Below are positions 16,876 to 25,144 of a stretch of DNA of 64,000 bases, piece after piece. Numbering within the stretch: position 1 is the first letter of the stretch; the number at the start of each line of letters is the position of its first letter. The stretch comes from Sporosarcina aquimarina (GTDB taxonomy: Bacteria > Bacillota > Bacilli > Bacillales_A > Planococcaceae). The position numbers and the translations under genes were made by a program. The stretch is from the NCBI RefSeq assembly GCF_023715615.1, contig NZ_JAMBOM010000003.1, positions 248,001 to 312,000 on the forward strand, given 5' to 3'. Under the pieces are notes generated by a model. The model saw nothing but the letters and a program-made list of their open reading frames with translations, was not told where the DNA came from and searched no databases.

Positions 16876-18069
16876 ATGTTTGATACGATCGAAGAAGCGA
16901 TTCAAGACTTAAAAGTCGGGAAACCGATTATTGTTGTGGATGATGAAAACCGCGAAAACGAAGGCGACTTCATCTGCCTAGCAGAACACGCAAGCCCTGA
17001 GATGATCAACTTCATGGCAACAAAAGGACGCGGACTCATCTGTACGCCGATTACTGAATCGAAAGCGGCCCAACTCGGCCTACCGATGATGACTGTACAC
17101 AATACGGATGCACACGGAACGGCATTCACAGTGAGTATCGATCACGCAGAATCCCATACTGGTATTAGTGCCGTCGAACGTTCGGAAACGATTTTAAAAA
17201 TGCTTGAGCTACAAGCAATACCAAGTGACTTTAAGCAACCAGGTCACGTCTTTCCGCTAATCGCACAAAATAATGGAGTGCTCAGCCGAGTCGGCCACAC
17301 CGAGGCTGCCGTCGATTTAGCTAGACTTGCAGAAAGTGCACCTGCTGCGGTCATTTGCGAAATTATGAGTGAAGATGGTTCAATGGCTAGGGTTCCTGAA
17401 TTGCGTGAGCTAGCAGATTCAGAAGGGTTGAAATTGATCAGTATCGAAGATCTTGTGCATTACCGCCTTGCGAATGAAACACTGATCACTCGTGAAGCTC
17501 AAGTCAGATTACCGACGTCAAGCGGTTTATTTAAGATGATTGGCTATACCGAAAAAATGACAGGTAATGAGCACGTCGCTCTTATTAAAGGAGATCTAAC
17601 GGGTGATGAACCTGTACTAGTCAGAGTCCATTCTGAATGCTTGACTGGGGATATTTTCGGTTCTACTAGATGTGACTGTGGCCCACAACTTCACGCAGCT
17701 TTGCAACAGATTGAAGACGCGGGGCGCGGCGTCCTGCTTTACATGCGGCAAGAAGGGCGCGGAATCGGACTCATTAACAAGTTGAAAGCTTACGAATTGC
17801 AGGAGCAAGGGTTGGACACCGTCGAAGCAAATGCAGCACTCGGTTTCCCTGACGACTTGCGCGACTACGGACTCAGCGCACAGATCTTGCAAGACTTAGG
17901 GATTACAGAAGTGAGATTGCTGACGAATAACCCTAGAAAGTTGGATGGATTAGTGGAGTATGGGCTCACGATCACGGAACGTGTTCCAATCGAGCTCCCT
18001 GCGCTTCCTGAAAACAAACGATATATGGAAACGAAAGTAGAAAAACTCGGTCATTTATTGACCCTATAG
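16876..18069 (+). CDS. ribBA: Bifunctional DHBP synthase/GTP cyclohydrolase II
   Basis: 397 residues. The N-terminal DHBP synthase (about 1-200; [12 protein letters not shown] and [12 protein letters not shown]) makes the four-carbon unit from ribulose 5-phosphate. The C-terminal GTP cyclohydrolase II (about 205-397) has the zinc motif [18 protein letters not shown] and [13 protein letters not shown]. Third gene of the riboswitch operon, with AAAGG upstream. It supplies both precursors of lumazine. Confidence 0.97.
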   Translation: MFDTIEEAIQDLKVGKPIIVVDDENRENEGDFICLAEHASPEMINFMATKGRGLICTPITESKAAQLGLPMMTVHNTDAHGTAFTVSIDHAESHTGISAVERSETILKMLELQAIPSDFKQPGHVFPLIAQNNGVLSRVGHTEAAVDLARLAESAPAAVICEIMSEDGSMARVPELRELADSEGLKLISIEDLVHYRLANETLITREAQVRLPTSSGLFKMIGYTEKMTGNEHVALIKGDLTGDEPVLVRVHSECLTGDIFGSTRCDCGPQLHAALQQIEDAGRGVLLYMRQEGRGIGLINKLKAYELQEQGLDTVEANAALGFPDDLRDYGLSAQILQDLGITEVRLLTNNPRKLDGLVEYGLTITERVPIELPALPENKRYMETKVEKLGHLLTL

Positions 18070-18081
18070 GAGGCAGTTAAA

Positions 18082-18549
18082 ATGGGAACTGTATATGAAG
18101 GTCATTTAGTTGGTACAGGATTAAAAATTGGAATTGTAGTCGGTCGGTTTAATGAATTCATCACAAGCAAGCTACTTTCCGCAGCACAAGATGCATGCAG
18201 ACGCCATGGTGTTTCTGAAGAAGACATCGATCTAGCATGGGTACCAGGTGCTTTTGAAATACCGATGATCGCTAAAAAGATGGCTGACTCCGGTAAATAC
18301 GATGCGGTCATCACACTTGGAACTGTTATTCGTGGAGCAACCCCTCACTTTGACTATGTTTGCAACGAAACTGCTAAAGGTGTCGCAGCAGCTGGAATGC
18401 AATCTGGGATTCCCGTTATCTTTGGCGTGCTGACAACGGACTCTATTGAGCAATCGATCGAACGCGCAGGTACGAAAGCTGGCAACAAAGGCTGGGATGC
18501 AGCGGTCTCTGCAATTGAAATGGCTAACTTGAACAAGCAATTTTCTTAA
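18082..18549 (+). CDS. ribH: 6,7-dimethyl-8-ribityllumazine synthase
   Basis: 155 residues that condense the RibD-derived pyrimidine with DHBP; homologues form 60-mer capsids with riboflavin synthase inside. Motifs are [49 protein letters not shown] and [19 protein letters not shown] lies upstream; it follows ribBA by 12 bp and ends the operon. No clear terminator is seen after it. Confidence 0.97.
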   Translation: MGTVYEGHLVGTGLKIGIVVGRFNEFITSKLLSAAQDACRRHGVSEEDIDLAWVPGAFEIPMIAKKMADSGKYDAVITLGTVIRGATPHFDYVCNETAKGVAAAGMQSGIPVIFGVLTTDSIEQSIERAGTKAGNKGWDAAVSAIEMANLNKQFS

Positions 18550-18678
18550 GAACATCTGCTAGTTTCTTTTAAAGGTGGGTTAAGTTGTTCTGAAGTAGGA
18601 TATAGGAATAACTAGCGGGATAGGTGCTTCTGGAATACGAGGTACTTATTCGATACTTGCTGAAGGAGGAATTCACTG

Positions 18679-19080
18679 ATGTCGATCACATATACATATA
18701 AAACAGATTTGCTAACGAAAGAAAATATCCAACAATTATTTCTGTCTGTTGAATGGGAGTCTGCTTCCCATCCAAATGACTTATACAACGCCATTATTAA
18801 CTCTCACTCTGTTGCAACTGCATGGGATAGCGGCCGTCTGATTGGACTTGCGAATGCAATGTCTGATGGATCGATGGCAGTCTATTTCCATTACGTTCTT
18901 ACAGACCCAGACTATCAAGGGCAAGGTGTAGGTAAAGAGATTATGAAAATGATGTTGGAGAAGTATCACGATATGCACACGAAAGTACTCGTTTCTTATC
19001 CAAAAGCGGTTGGATTTTATGAGTCTCTTGGCTTTGAACCAGAAGAAACCAGTACACCCATGTATGTATTTACAAACTAG
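18679..19080 (+). CDS. GNAT-family N-acetyltransferase
   Basis: 133-residue single-domain GNAT enzyme. Motif A is DPDYQGQGVGKEIMKMML near residue 75, and the C-terminal SYPKAVGFYESLGFEPEE is typical of the family. AAGGAGG lies upstream. It lies 129 bp after ribH and ends at a shared terminator. Substrate unknown. Confidence 0.88.
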   Translation: MSITYTYKTDLLTKENIQQLFLSVEWESASHPNDLYNAIINSHSVATAWDSGRLIGLANAMSDGSMAVYFHYVLTDPDYQGQGVGKEIMKMMLEKYHDMHTKVLVSYPKAVGFYESLGFEPEETSTPMYVFTN

Positions 19081-19101
19081 TTCTATTCAAAATTAATTAA
19101 T

Positions 19102-19138
19102 AAAGAACGCATCCCTGTAGAATCGGGATGCGTTCTTT
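19102..19138. terminator. Bidirectional terminator
   Basis: Perfect 14-bp stem AAAGAACGCATCCC/GGGATGCGTTCTTT with a 9-nt loop, flanked by A and T runs. It serves the acetyltransferase (plus) and queT (minus), whose stop lies at its edge. Confidence 0.88.
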
Positions 19139-19644
19139 CATTTTGTGAAATCTATTTTTTTCGCTAAAGCGAGCATGATACTGCCGCCGACGGTCATTGA
19201 CAACAGTTCGCCAGCGCCTACCGTGAACCATGTGATCCAAAACGGCGCACCGTACAATATGGTCAACTGTCCTGCAACGGTGAACATGGAAACAGCGAAA
19301 ATTACGGCAGTCCAGACAAACTTCATTTTGTCTGACTTCAGCTTTTTTGTAGCAGCCCGGCTAACGAGCAGCACGAGAAACGTGGCCACTCCGCCAATCG
19401 GTACGTCTAGAAACCAAGTTGGCGAGAAGAAGTTCGCGAGTACCACTCCTGCTGTCACAGCGATAATATATCGCTTGTGAAACAACGCCAAGTAGTTGAA
19501 CATCTCCGAAAGCCTTAACTGGACTGCACCGAAACTGATGACTGCAAGCGTAAGCGTGACAGCGACATATAGTCCCGCCACTACCGCCATTTTCGCAAGC
19601 TCTCCGACCGCAATCCGCGGACGCTCTTTTGCGAGTAAGGTCAT
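19138..19644 (-). CDS. queT: QueT-family transporter (queuosine precursor importer)
   Basis: 168-residue, five-to-six-helix substrate component of an ECF importer. QueT proteins (PF06177) are believed to take up a queuosine precursor such as preQ1. Motifs near the N-terminus are AGLYVAVTLTLA and FGAVQLRLSEMFNYLALF; GGVATFLVLL follows. The ATG at 19644 is chosen for its AAAGGAGG 7 nt upstream; the frame runs open to 19701. A structured leader of about 115 nt precedes it. Confidence 0.88.
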   Translation of the reverse strand: MTLLAKERPRIAVGELAKMAVVAGLYVAVTLTLAVISFGAVQLRLSEMFNYLALFHKRYIIAVTAGVVLANFFSPTWFLDVPIGGVATFLVLLVSRAATKKLKSDKMKFVWTAVIFAVSMFTVAGQLTILYGAPFWITWFTVGAGELLSMTVGGSIMLALAKKIDFTK

Positions 19645-19763
19645 GTATAGTCCTCCTTTGTAAAACAGCAAAAGTGCTGTTTTAGTAATAACTGCGACCA
19701 AAGGAAGAAGAAGCCGAATGCTTCGTCAAAAAGTGTCGCAGTGCAAGCTGAAAACCTGCTTGC
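19645..19763 (-). ncRNA. Structured 5' leader of queT, class unassigned
   Basis: The leader can form three hairpins on the minus strand: GCAAGC/GCTTGC (19763-19743, partly upstream of the expected start), a 7-bp CTGCGAC/GTCGCAG stem enclosing GAAGCattcGGCTTC, and AAAACAGCA/TGCTGTTTT just before the ribosome binding site. QueT genes are often preQ1-regulated, but I cannot match this RNA to the preQ1-I or preQ1-II consensus. No T run follows the last hairpin, so any control would probably be at translation initiation. Confidence 0.5.
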
Positions 19764-19765
19764 CT

Positions 19766-19794
19766 AGTATAGCAGAATTCATTCATCCTGAAAA
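19766..19794 (-). promoter_or_regulatory. Candidate queT promoter
   Basis: On the minus strand TTTTCA (19794-19789) and TATACT (19771-19766) are separated by 17 bp. The start would fall near 19759. Confidence 0.5.
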
Positions 19795-19797
19795 TGG

Positions 19798-20553
19798 TTA
19801 CTTCGCCGTCCAGCCACCATCAATCGGAATGACCGTTCCATGAATATAATCGGAAGCATCTCCTGCTAAGTAGAGCGTCAACTTGGCAACTTCTTCTGGT
19901 TGCGCCCAGCGACCTGCAGGTGTTTCCTCTGCAACCCATTCAGCTATTTTTCCATCCCCATCAAAATCAGCCGCGGTCATGGCCGTTTGAATCGCACCTG
20001 GTGCAATTGCATTCGCCCGAATTCCTTCCCGACAATAGTCGAGATCAACTTGTTTTGTATACCCCACCACCGCATGTTTGGAAGCGGTATACGCTGCACC
20101 GCCACCACCGCCAACGAGTCCTGCGATGGAAGCCATATTCACCAGCACTCCTGATTTTTTCTCGAGCATATGTGGCAAAACTGCATTCGTTACGAAGAAC
20201 ATCCCTTTTACATTCGTGCTCATGATTCGATCCCACAATGCTTCATCCGTATCTAACGTTTTAGCAAATCCATCGAGCACACCTGCTGTATTGCACAGAA
20301 TATCGACGTGATTGAAAGAATCGATTGCCTGACTTACCGCCTCTGTAACATCAGTTTGATTACTCACACTTCCTTTGCTATATCGGAAGTGTTCTGTATG
20401 TGCGCTTGCTAACTTTTTCAGCCCTTTTTCATCCATATCTAATGCGTAGACTGATGCCCCTCGCTCTAGAAATGCAAGTGCTTGAGCATAGCCGATCCCT
20501 GAAGCCGCACCTGTGATGAACACCGTTTTCCCCGCAAATTCTCTTTGTACCAT
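19798..20553 (-). CDS. SDR-family oxidoreductase
   Basis: 251-residue classical short-chain dehydrogenase. It has the nucleotide site TGAASGIGYA, CNTAGVL, the catalytic Ser in NMASIAG, YTASKHAVVG (Tyr/Lys) and the C-terminal IPIDGGWTAK. It resembles FabG-type 3-oxoacyl reductases, but the substrate is open. The ATG at 20553 has GGAGG 8 nt upstream. It is the third gene after hxlR and the DUF2829 gene on the same strand, possibly one redox-responsive unit. Confidence 0.88.
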   Translation of the reverse strand: MVQREFAGKTVFITGAASGIGYAQALAFLERGASVYALDMDEKGLKKLASAHTEHFRYSKGSVSNQTDVTEAVSQAIDSFNHVDILCNTAGVLDGFAKTLDTDEALWDRIMSTNVKGMFFVTNAVLPHMLEKKSGVLVNMASIAGLVGGGGGAAYTASKHAVVGYTKQVDLDYCREGIRANAIAPGAIQTAMTAADFDGDGKIAEWVAEETPAGRWAQPEEVAKLTLYLAGDASDYIHGTVIPIDGGWTAK

Positions 20554-20607
20554 TTTGAATTCCTCCATTCAAAAAGCCCATGATTGCTCATGAGCTTTTG
20601 TATGTAC

Positions 20608-20832
20608 TTATTCTACGATTGCCCAGTCTTCCGCTAACAAATCGCATACTGTCGGTGTAAACATCGTGTAGCCCTCACCTGTTACATTAATAACGAAATA
20701 GGGATTCATCTTTTCCCCATCCAACGATTCAGCTTCAACCAGTTTCACATAAAGCTCTACGCCGCCCCATCCATTCCGAATAACTTTGTCGCCTGCTTTT
20801 AGTCGCGGTAAAATATCTTCAAATGTCATCAT
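20608..20832 (-). CDS. DUF2829 protein, Tad2-like
   Basis: 74 residues beginning MMTFEDILPRLKAGDKVIRN. It has the family features GWGG, PYFVINVTGEG, a TPT segment and a LLAEDWAIVE end. DUF2829 (PF11195) is the family of Tad2, a phage protein that sequesters the cyclic ADP-ribose signal of the Thoeris defence system. No phage genes are near: it lies 18 bp after the hxlR stop and upstream of an SDR gene. A cellular ligand-binding role is as plausible as anti-defence. AAGG lies 8 nt before the ATG. Confidence 0.82.
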   Translation of the reverse strand: MMTFEDILPRLKAGDKVIRNGWGGVELYVKLVEAESLDGEKMNPYFVINVTGEGYTMFTPTVCDLLAEDWAIVE

Positions 20833-20850
20833 TCATACATCCTTCCAACT

Positions 20851-21228
20851 TTAAGATTCGTTTTCTGCTTTCAACTGCGTACACTTGCCATTCGCTTTCA
20901 CCCACGTCAAAATCGTGCGGATGATTGGATCGAATGCAATTCCTTGTTCCGTTAGCTCATATTCAACTTTACGGGACGACGGTAGCGTTCTCTTCACTGC
21001 AAAACCGTGGGCTTCCAATTCTTTCAATCGCTCTGTCAGCAGACGGTCTGAAATGCCTTCAATTTCCGTTGCTAATTCATGGTAACGTTTCGGTCCGTCC
21101 AATAGATGATAAATGATGATTCCCATCCATCGTTTTCCGATAAATTCTATAGTCGCGTGAAAACTATCACAAGCTACTTGGCCGTTTTGTTGTGTAGATT
21201 GAATAAGTTCGTCGGTTTTTTTCATCAT
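20851..21228 (-). CDS. HxlR-family (YodB/HypR-like) redox regulator
   Basis: 125-residue winged-helix regulator. The conserved N-terminal cysteine lies in VACDSFHATIEFIGKRW (Cys20 from this start). The helix-turn-helix is GPKRYHELATEIEGISDRLL, with wing residues RKVEYELTEQG. In B. subtilis YodB and HypR this cysteine senses quinones, diamide or hypochlorite and controls nitroreductases. The divergent nitroreductase gene and the palindrome between them fit that. The exact start is uncertain (TTG 21231, ATG 21228 or ATG 21225, behind AGGGG). Confidence 0.9.
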   Translation of the reverse strand: MMKKTDELIQSTQQNGQVACDSFHATIEFIGKRWMGIIIYHLLDGPKRYHELATEIEGISDRLLTERLKELEAHGFAVKRTLPSSRKVEYELTEQGIAFDPIIRTILTWVKANGKCTQLKAENES

Positions 21229-21273
21229 CAAAACCCCTATTCTTAAGTTAATTCCACTTTACCACAGTCATAG

Positions 21274-21326
21274 TTGACAAACAAGATTACCAATAGTAAG
21301 CTGAGTTTCTTACTTACTATTGGTAA
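21274..21326 (+). promoter_or_regulatory. Nitroreductase promoter with HxlR-type operator
   Basis: A perfect 14-bp inverted repeat TTACCAATAGTAAG/CTTACTATTGGTAA (21287-21300 and 21313-21326, 12-bp spacer) overlaps the -10 region of a promoter with TTGACA at 21274-21279. Repressor bound here would block the nitroreductase and probably its own divergent gene. Confidence 0.75.
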
Positions 21327-21362
21327 GCTTAATTCACATTTTTCCACAAAGGAGTTTTTCAT

Positions 21363-21989
21363 TTGACAGAACTATTCGCACCACTATCAGAAGTCATTCA
21401 CGCACGTAAATCCGTCCGGAAATTCGACTCGGAATATCAGATCGCACCTGAAGTAATTAAGGAAATGCTACAAGAAGCAACACTTGCCCCTTCTTCAAGC
21501 AACTTACAGCCTTGGCGTTTCATCGTCATCCAAGACGACCAAGCTAAAAAGAAAATTAAAGAGTTCTCATTCAACCAAGAGCAAATGGAAACGTCTTCTG
21601 CCATCATCGCTGTGATCGGTGATACAGAAATGTATCACAATATCGATGAGATCTATTTATCAAATTTGAAAGCGGGCAATATCGATGAAGTGAATGTCCA
21701 ACGACTAATCGATAATGCCAAAGCCCTTTACCCGAGCGCTCCAACAGACGCTCGTTTGACGATTGCCGCGTTTGACGCTGGACTCGTTTCGATGCAATTG
21801 ATGTTAATTGCAAAAGCGAAAGGCTATGACACGGTCCCAATGGGTGGTTTCGATAAAGCTCAATTTGCTAAAGAATTTAACTTGGAAGATCGTTACGTTC
21901 CACTCGTGCTAATTGCACTTGGAAAAGCAGCTGCGCCTGCATATGGCTCGACGCGTCTGCCACTTGAGAAAATCACAACATTTGTATAA
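21363..21989 (+). CDS. Nitroreductase-family NAD(P)H oxidoreductase
   Basis: 208-residue FMN enzyme of the nitroreductase fold; homologues beside YodB/HypR regulators detoxify quinones or nitroaromatics. Motifs are IHARKSVRKFD, ATLAPSSSNLQPWRFIVI, an AAFDAGLVSMQLMLIAKAKG helix and DTVPMGGFD. The start is TTG at 21363, with AAAGGAG 8 nt upstream. It is divergent from the HxlR gene and has its own terminator. Confidence 0.92.
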   Translation: MTELFAPLSEVIHARKSVRKFDSEYQIAPEVIKEMLQEATLAPSSSNLQPWRFIVIQDDQAKKKIKEFSFNQEQMETSSAIIAVIGDTEMYHNIDEIYLSNLKAGNIDEVNVQRLIDNAKALYPSAPTDARLTIAAFDAGLVSMQLMLIAKAKGYDTVPMGGFDKAQFAKEFNLEDRYVPLVLIALGKAAAPAYGSTRLPLEKITTFV

Positions 21990-21998
21990 GTGTTAGAC

Positions 21999-22029
21999 AA
22001 AACGCATCCTCACTCTGGGTGCGTTTTTT
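21999..22029 (+). terminator. Terminator of the nitroreductase gene
   Basis: Stem AAAACGCATCC/GGGTGCGTTTT around a 7-nt loop, continuing into TTTTTTG, 10 bp after the stop. Confidence 0.88.
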
Positions 22030-22112
22030 GTTTTACTGTGAATTTGCGGCTATTTGACTTAGATAGCAGCTAAAGTACTTCCCTTTATAGTTTTAAACCA
22101 GTTGAATTGTGT

Positions 22113-22238
22113 CCCGTTTCCGATTAATTCCTCCATATTACTGATTAGTGTCTTGATCCTGCCAATTGTTCTTTCCATATTTCCGATTACTCACGGGTCT
22201 TTGCCGATTCTAGCACCCATATTACCGATTCATCATTT
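22113..22238. repeat. Degenerate 21-bp minisatellite array 3
   Basis: Six consecutive 21-bp blocks, starting at 22113, 22134, 22155, 22176, 22197 and 22218, each place a CCGATT-like hexamer (CCGATT, CTGATT, CCAATT, CCGATT, CCGATT, CCGATT) at block positions 8-13. Three blocks begin CATATT. The remainder is diverged. A further worn unit may lie at 22091. The sequence differs from arrays 1 and 2, but the period is identical. It fills the gap between a terminator and the 3' end of the next gene. Confidence 0.75.
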
Positions 22239-22292
22239 CCATCCACACTAAAACGACCCACTCCATCAATAGACGATGTGGGCAGTAGGAAT

Positions 22293-23741
22293 TTATTGAG
22301 TATCTTCAACTGTTAAGTTTCTAACGTACTGACGATCACGTTCACTGACGCTCAACCAGTGCATATGTTTTCTGAATGCACTCATGACAAACGCGTGCAT
22401 ATTCGCTTGCGTGAAGTAGTACACAAACCAAGGAAGCGATGGCAAGTAATCGTGAATTGCAATTATCGCTTCACTCGCCCCAGGTATTTTACGGAACTCC
22501 ATCCGCCCTCGCTCATTCGCTTGATCATCCAGCAAGAATCCACCTGTTATGTAGTACAGCGCGCGATCTTCGGTACTACGTTCTCCCGAATACGATAATT
22601 CTAGGAGTGTGCGATTTCCAACAAGGCCAATTCTACAATTCAAATCGCTATCTACCGTCGTTTGGACCCATGGATTCAAGAACGTCTCTAACCATTTTAC
22701 GTAATAACGCGCAACTTCATCCGCCGTCCATCCATTTGGCAATTCAATCCGCTGGACAGAACGGACGTCTCGCTTCAGTGTACCTAATGAAGGTAAAAGA
22801 GCTGTGGATCGTTTGTCTTTCTTAGCCTCTGCATCCATCGCGATTTGAGCAGCTTCTCTAAACGCAGTTTGTCCCGCACTAATCCCTTCTACAGTATGAT
22901 TCTTGTGGATAACCATCGGATGCTTCAAGCTTTCCACAAGTGGATAAACCATCTCTTTTGGAGTATTTGTTATAAGTCTAAGCCATAATCTCGAAAGGGT
23001 TAATGAGAAAAATGGAACATTAAGCATCTTAGGATTCTTCCCCATCACACCTGCAGTCGCTTTCATCATCGTTCGATACGTCATCACATCTGGTCCACCC
23101 ACATCAATTGAACGATCTTTCAAGTCAAAGTCCATAATTATAGAGGTCAATGCTGTCAATACGTCTTTCAAAGCGACAGGCTGTGTTTTTGTGTTCGTCC
23201 ACTTCGGTAGGATCATGATTGGCAATCGTTTCACCAGCTTGGATAGGATTGGAAACGAAGAACCTTTTGGCCCGACAATTAAACCCGCTCGGAGTGCAGT
23301 CACTGGAACATCATATGCACGTAATATACGTTCTACTTCTAATCGACTCCTCAAGTGCTGGGACAGTTTCGACTCGTGCTCCTCTGGAATCATTCCGCTC
23401 AAATAGACGATTTGCTGAATGCCTTGACGCTTTGCAGCTTGCGCAAAATTATCCGCCAAAATCACATCCATATCTTCAAAGTTTCCTTGCGTCAGTTTTG
23501 CAGATTTCATCATCGAGTGAACTAGATATACTGCAATGTCTGCGCCCTCTAATCCTTTTTCTGCATCCTTCATTGAAAACAAATCACACGAGCGCCACTT
23601 CACATCCTCAGTATCCTTGAGTCGTCCACCATTTCGGGATAATCCAATAACCGTCGCTTTCCCTTTTAAACACTCTAGCAAGTTATGCCCGATATACCCG
23701 CTTGCTCCCGCTATCGCAACCACTGGCTTTCTTTCCGCCAT
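22293..23741 (-). CDS. NAD(P)-binding atypical SDR with DUF2867-type C-terminus
   Basis: 482 residues. The N-terminal Rossmann domain (about 1-290) has AGASGYIGHNLLECL and VYLVHSM, and resembles NmrA/NDUFA9-type reductases. The C-terminal region (about 310-470; FLNPWVQTTVDSDLNCRIGL and ending WYxxxP-like FVYYFTQANMHAFVMSAF) fits DUF2867. Substrate unknown. It is transcribed alone. Confidence 0.8.
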   Translation of the reverse strand: MAERKPVVAIAGASGYIGHNLLECLKGKATVIGLSRNGGRLKDTEDVKWRSCDLFSMKDAEKGLEGADIAVYLVHSMMKSAKLTQGNFEDMDVILADNFAQAAKRQGIQQIVYLSGMIPEEHESKLSQHLRSRLEVERILRAYDVPVTALRAGLIVGPKGSSFPILSKLVKRLPIMILPKWTNTKTQPVALKDVLTALTSIIMDFDLKDRSIDVGGPDVMTYRTMMKATAGVMGKNPKMLNVPFFSLTLSRLWLRLITNTPKEMVYPLVESLKHPMVIHKNHTVEGISAGQTAFREAAQIAMDAEAKKDKRSTALLPSLGTLKRDVRSVQRIELPNGWTADEVARYYVKWLETFLNPWVQTTVDSDLNCRIGLVGNRTLLELSYSGERSTEDRALYYITGGFLLDDQANERGRMEFRKIPGASEAIIAIHDYLPSLPWFVYYFTQANMHAFVMSAFRKHMHWLSVSERDRQYVRNLTVEDTQ

Positions 23742-23851
23742 ACAATCCGCCTCCTTGGTCGTTCCTTTTATGCTTTCTGTACCCTTGCACTCGCTTCCCT
23801 AAGCCCTCATCGCACTTCTATCTAATTTGCAAGAATTTTCATATTAAGTGA

Positions 23852-23880
23852 TTGAAAATTCTCCCTTCTATGCGTATACT
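23852..23880 (+). promoter_or_regulatory. SigA-type promoter of the 23908 operon
   Basis: TTGAAA at 23852-23857 and TATACT at 23875-23880 are separated by 17 bp, 28 bp upstream of the gene start. Confidence 0.8.
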
Positions 23881-23907
23881 CAATTCATTACGAGAAGGGG
23901 TGTCTCT

Positions 23908-24768
23908 ATGAAAATAGTGAACTTTGACGATCCATTCGCTTTTTCCGCCAAAGTGGAACCGATTTTATCAGAAAATGAAGATGTTTTTAGCCTATTCAAT
24001 GGTGTCTTACAGTCCATCAAAGCAGGCATGATGGAAGAACCATTCATGGCAACCGCAGAACTGGAAGGCAACGTGATTGCGTTGTTCCAAATGACGCCAC
24101 CTTTTCCGCTCAACATGATTTTTACGGATGAACAGCATATGGATTCGGCAATCGATGGACTAGCTGATTACTTACTGTCTCATAATATTCCCATTCCTTC
24201 CATCATCAGTTTGAAACCATGGGCGGAGCGATTCGCCGATAGATGGACTGCCAAGACCCATCACTCCTCCAAAATCATTATGGACCAAGGTCTATATCGA
24301 TTGGATAAGGTGGATGAAACACTCGAGAAAAGTCCTGGTATACGCAGGCTTGCCCAAGAGTCCGACAAACCATTGCTTGAAAAATGGCATCAAGGATTTA
24401 TAGCAGATACCAGGATGCCCGAAGTGACCTCTGAACAAGCAGCGGAATGGGTAGAGCGTACTGTTCAACGACAGGAAATTGTCCTGTGGGAAGACCATGG
24501 AATTCCTGTGGCTTGTGCAAAACAAGCAAGGCCTTCTCAGAACAGCGTCTCCGTATCATTCGTTTACACTCCACCTGAACACCGTAGAAACGGCTATGCT
24601 CGAACACTCGTTGCCGACTTTTCTGCAGATTTGTTAAACAAATACCAATTTTGCATGCTCTACACAGATATGTTGAACCCAACATCTAACAAGATTTATC
24701 AAGAAATAGGATACCGGAAGATTGCAGACTCTGTGCAGTTAGGGTTTGAAGTAAAGGAGAATTGTTGA
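23908..24768 (+). CDS. GNAT-family N-acetyltransferase
   Basis: 286 residues. The C-terminal GNAT domain has VSFVYTPPEHRRNGYARTLV (motif A) near residue 220 and YTDMLNPTSNKIYQEIGYRK. The N-terminal half is a related but degenerate fold. The ATG at 23908 follows GAAGGGG at 8 nt and a good promoter; an in-frame ATG at 23848 would lie before the promoter. It forms an operon with the DUF2087 gene one base downstream. Confidence 0.85.
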   Translation: MKIVNFDDPFAFSAKVEPILSENEDVFSLFNGVLQSIKAGMMEEPFMATAELEGNVIALFQMTPPFPLNMIFTDEQHMDSAIDGLADYLLSHNIPIPSIISLKPWAERFADRWTAKTHHSSKIIMDQGLYRLDKVDETLEKSPGIRRLAQESDKPLLEKWHQGFIADTRMPEVTSEQAAEWVERTVQRQEIVLWEDHGIPVACAKQARPSQNSVSVSFVYTPPEHRRNGYARTLVADFSADLLNKYQFCMLYTDMLNPTSNKIYQEIGYRKIADSVQLGFEVKENC

Positions 24769-24769
24769 A

Positions 24770-25060
24770 GTGGATAAACGATATGGCATCACGTCAGAGG
24801 AGAAAGAAAAAGTATTGGCGAGCTATTTTAAAGATGGATTCGACCAACCCATTCAGACCTTTCCAAGCAAAGAAAAGCGTAAAATCATTCTACTACAACA
24901 GATTATGACTCGTTTCGAAAAGGGTATAAACTATACCGAAAAACAGGTAAACGAACTCCTAAAACCAATTTACGGTGACTATGTATCCATTCGAAGATAT
25001 CTCATTGAGTATGGATTTATGGACAGAACTTCTGACTGCACACTGTATTGGGTTAAATAA
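24770..25060 (+). CDS. DUF2087 domain protein
   Basis: 96 residues with the DUF2087 pattern: VLASYFKDG, TFPSKEKRKIILLQQI, FEKGINYTEKQVNELL and VSIRRYLIEYGFMDR. The domain often stands at the end of bacterial transcription regulators or alone, as here, and is helical. The start is GTG at 24770 behind AAGGAG. It follows the acetyltransferase by one base. Confidence 0.85.
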   Translation: MDKRYGITSEEKEKVLASYFKDGFDQPIQTFPSKEKRKIILLQQIMTRFEKGINYTEKQVNELLKPIYGDYVSIRRYLIEYGFMDRTSDCTLYWVK

Positions 25061-25144
25061 AGAATTTCGATATAGGCAACAAAGAGAAGATATGCAGTCG
25101 TCGTGTAAAGTGATGTAAGTACTCAGGAGAAAGGATTGAGAACT

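Noticed and set aside
19645..19763. preQ1-I riboswitch upstream of queT
   Set aside because: The short stem-loop lacks the A-rich tail and conserved loop of preQ1-I, so I left the class open.
20608..20832. Prophage remnant signalled by the Tad2-like gene
   Set aside because: No integrase, structural or lysis genes in the surrounding 20 kb.
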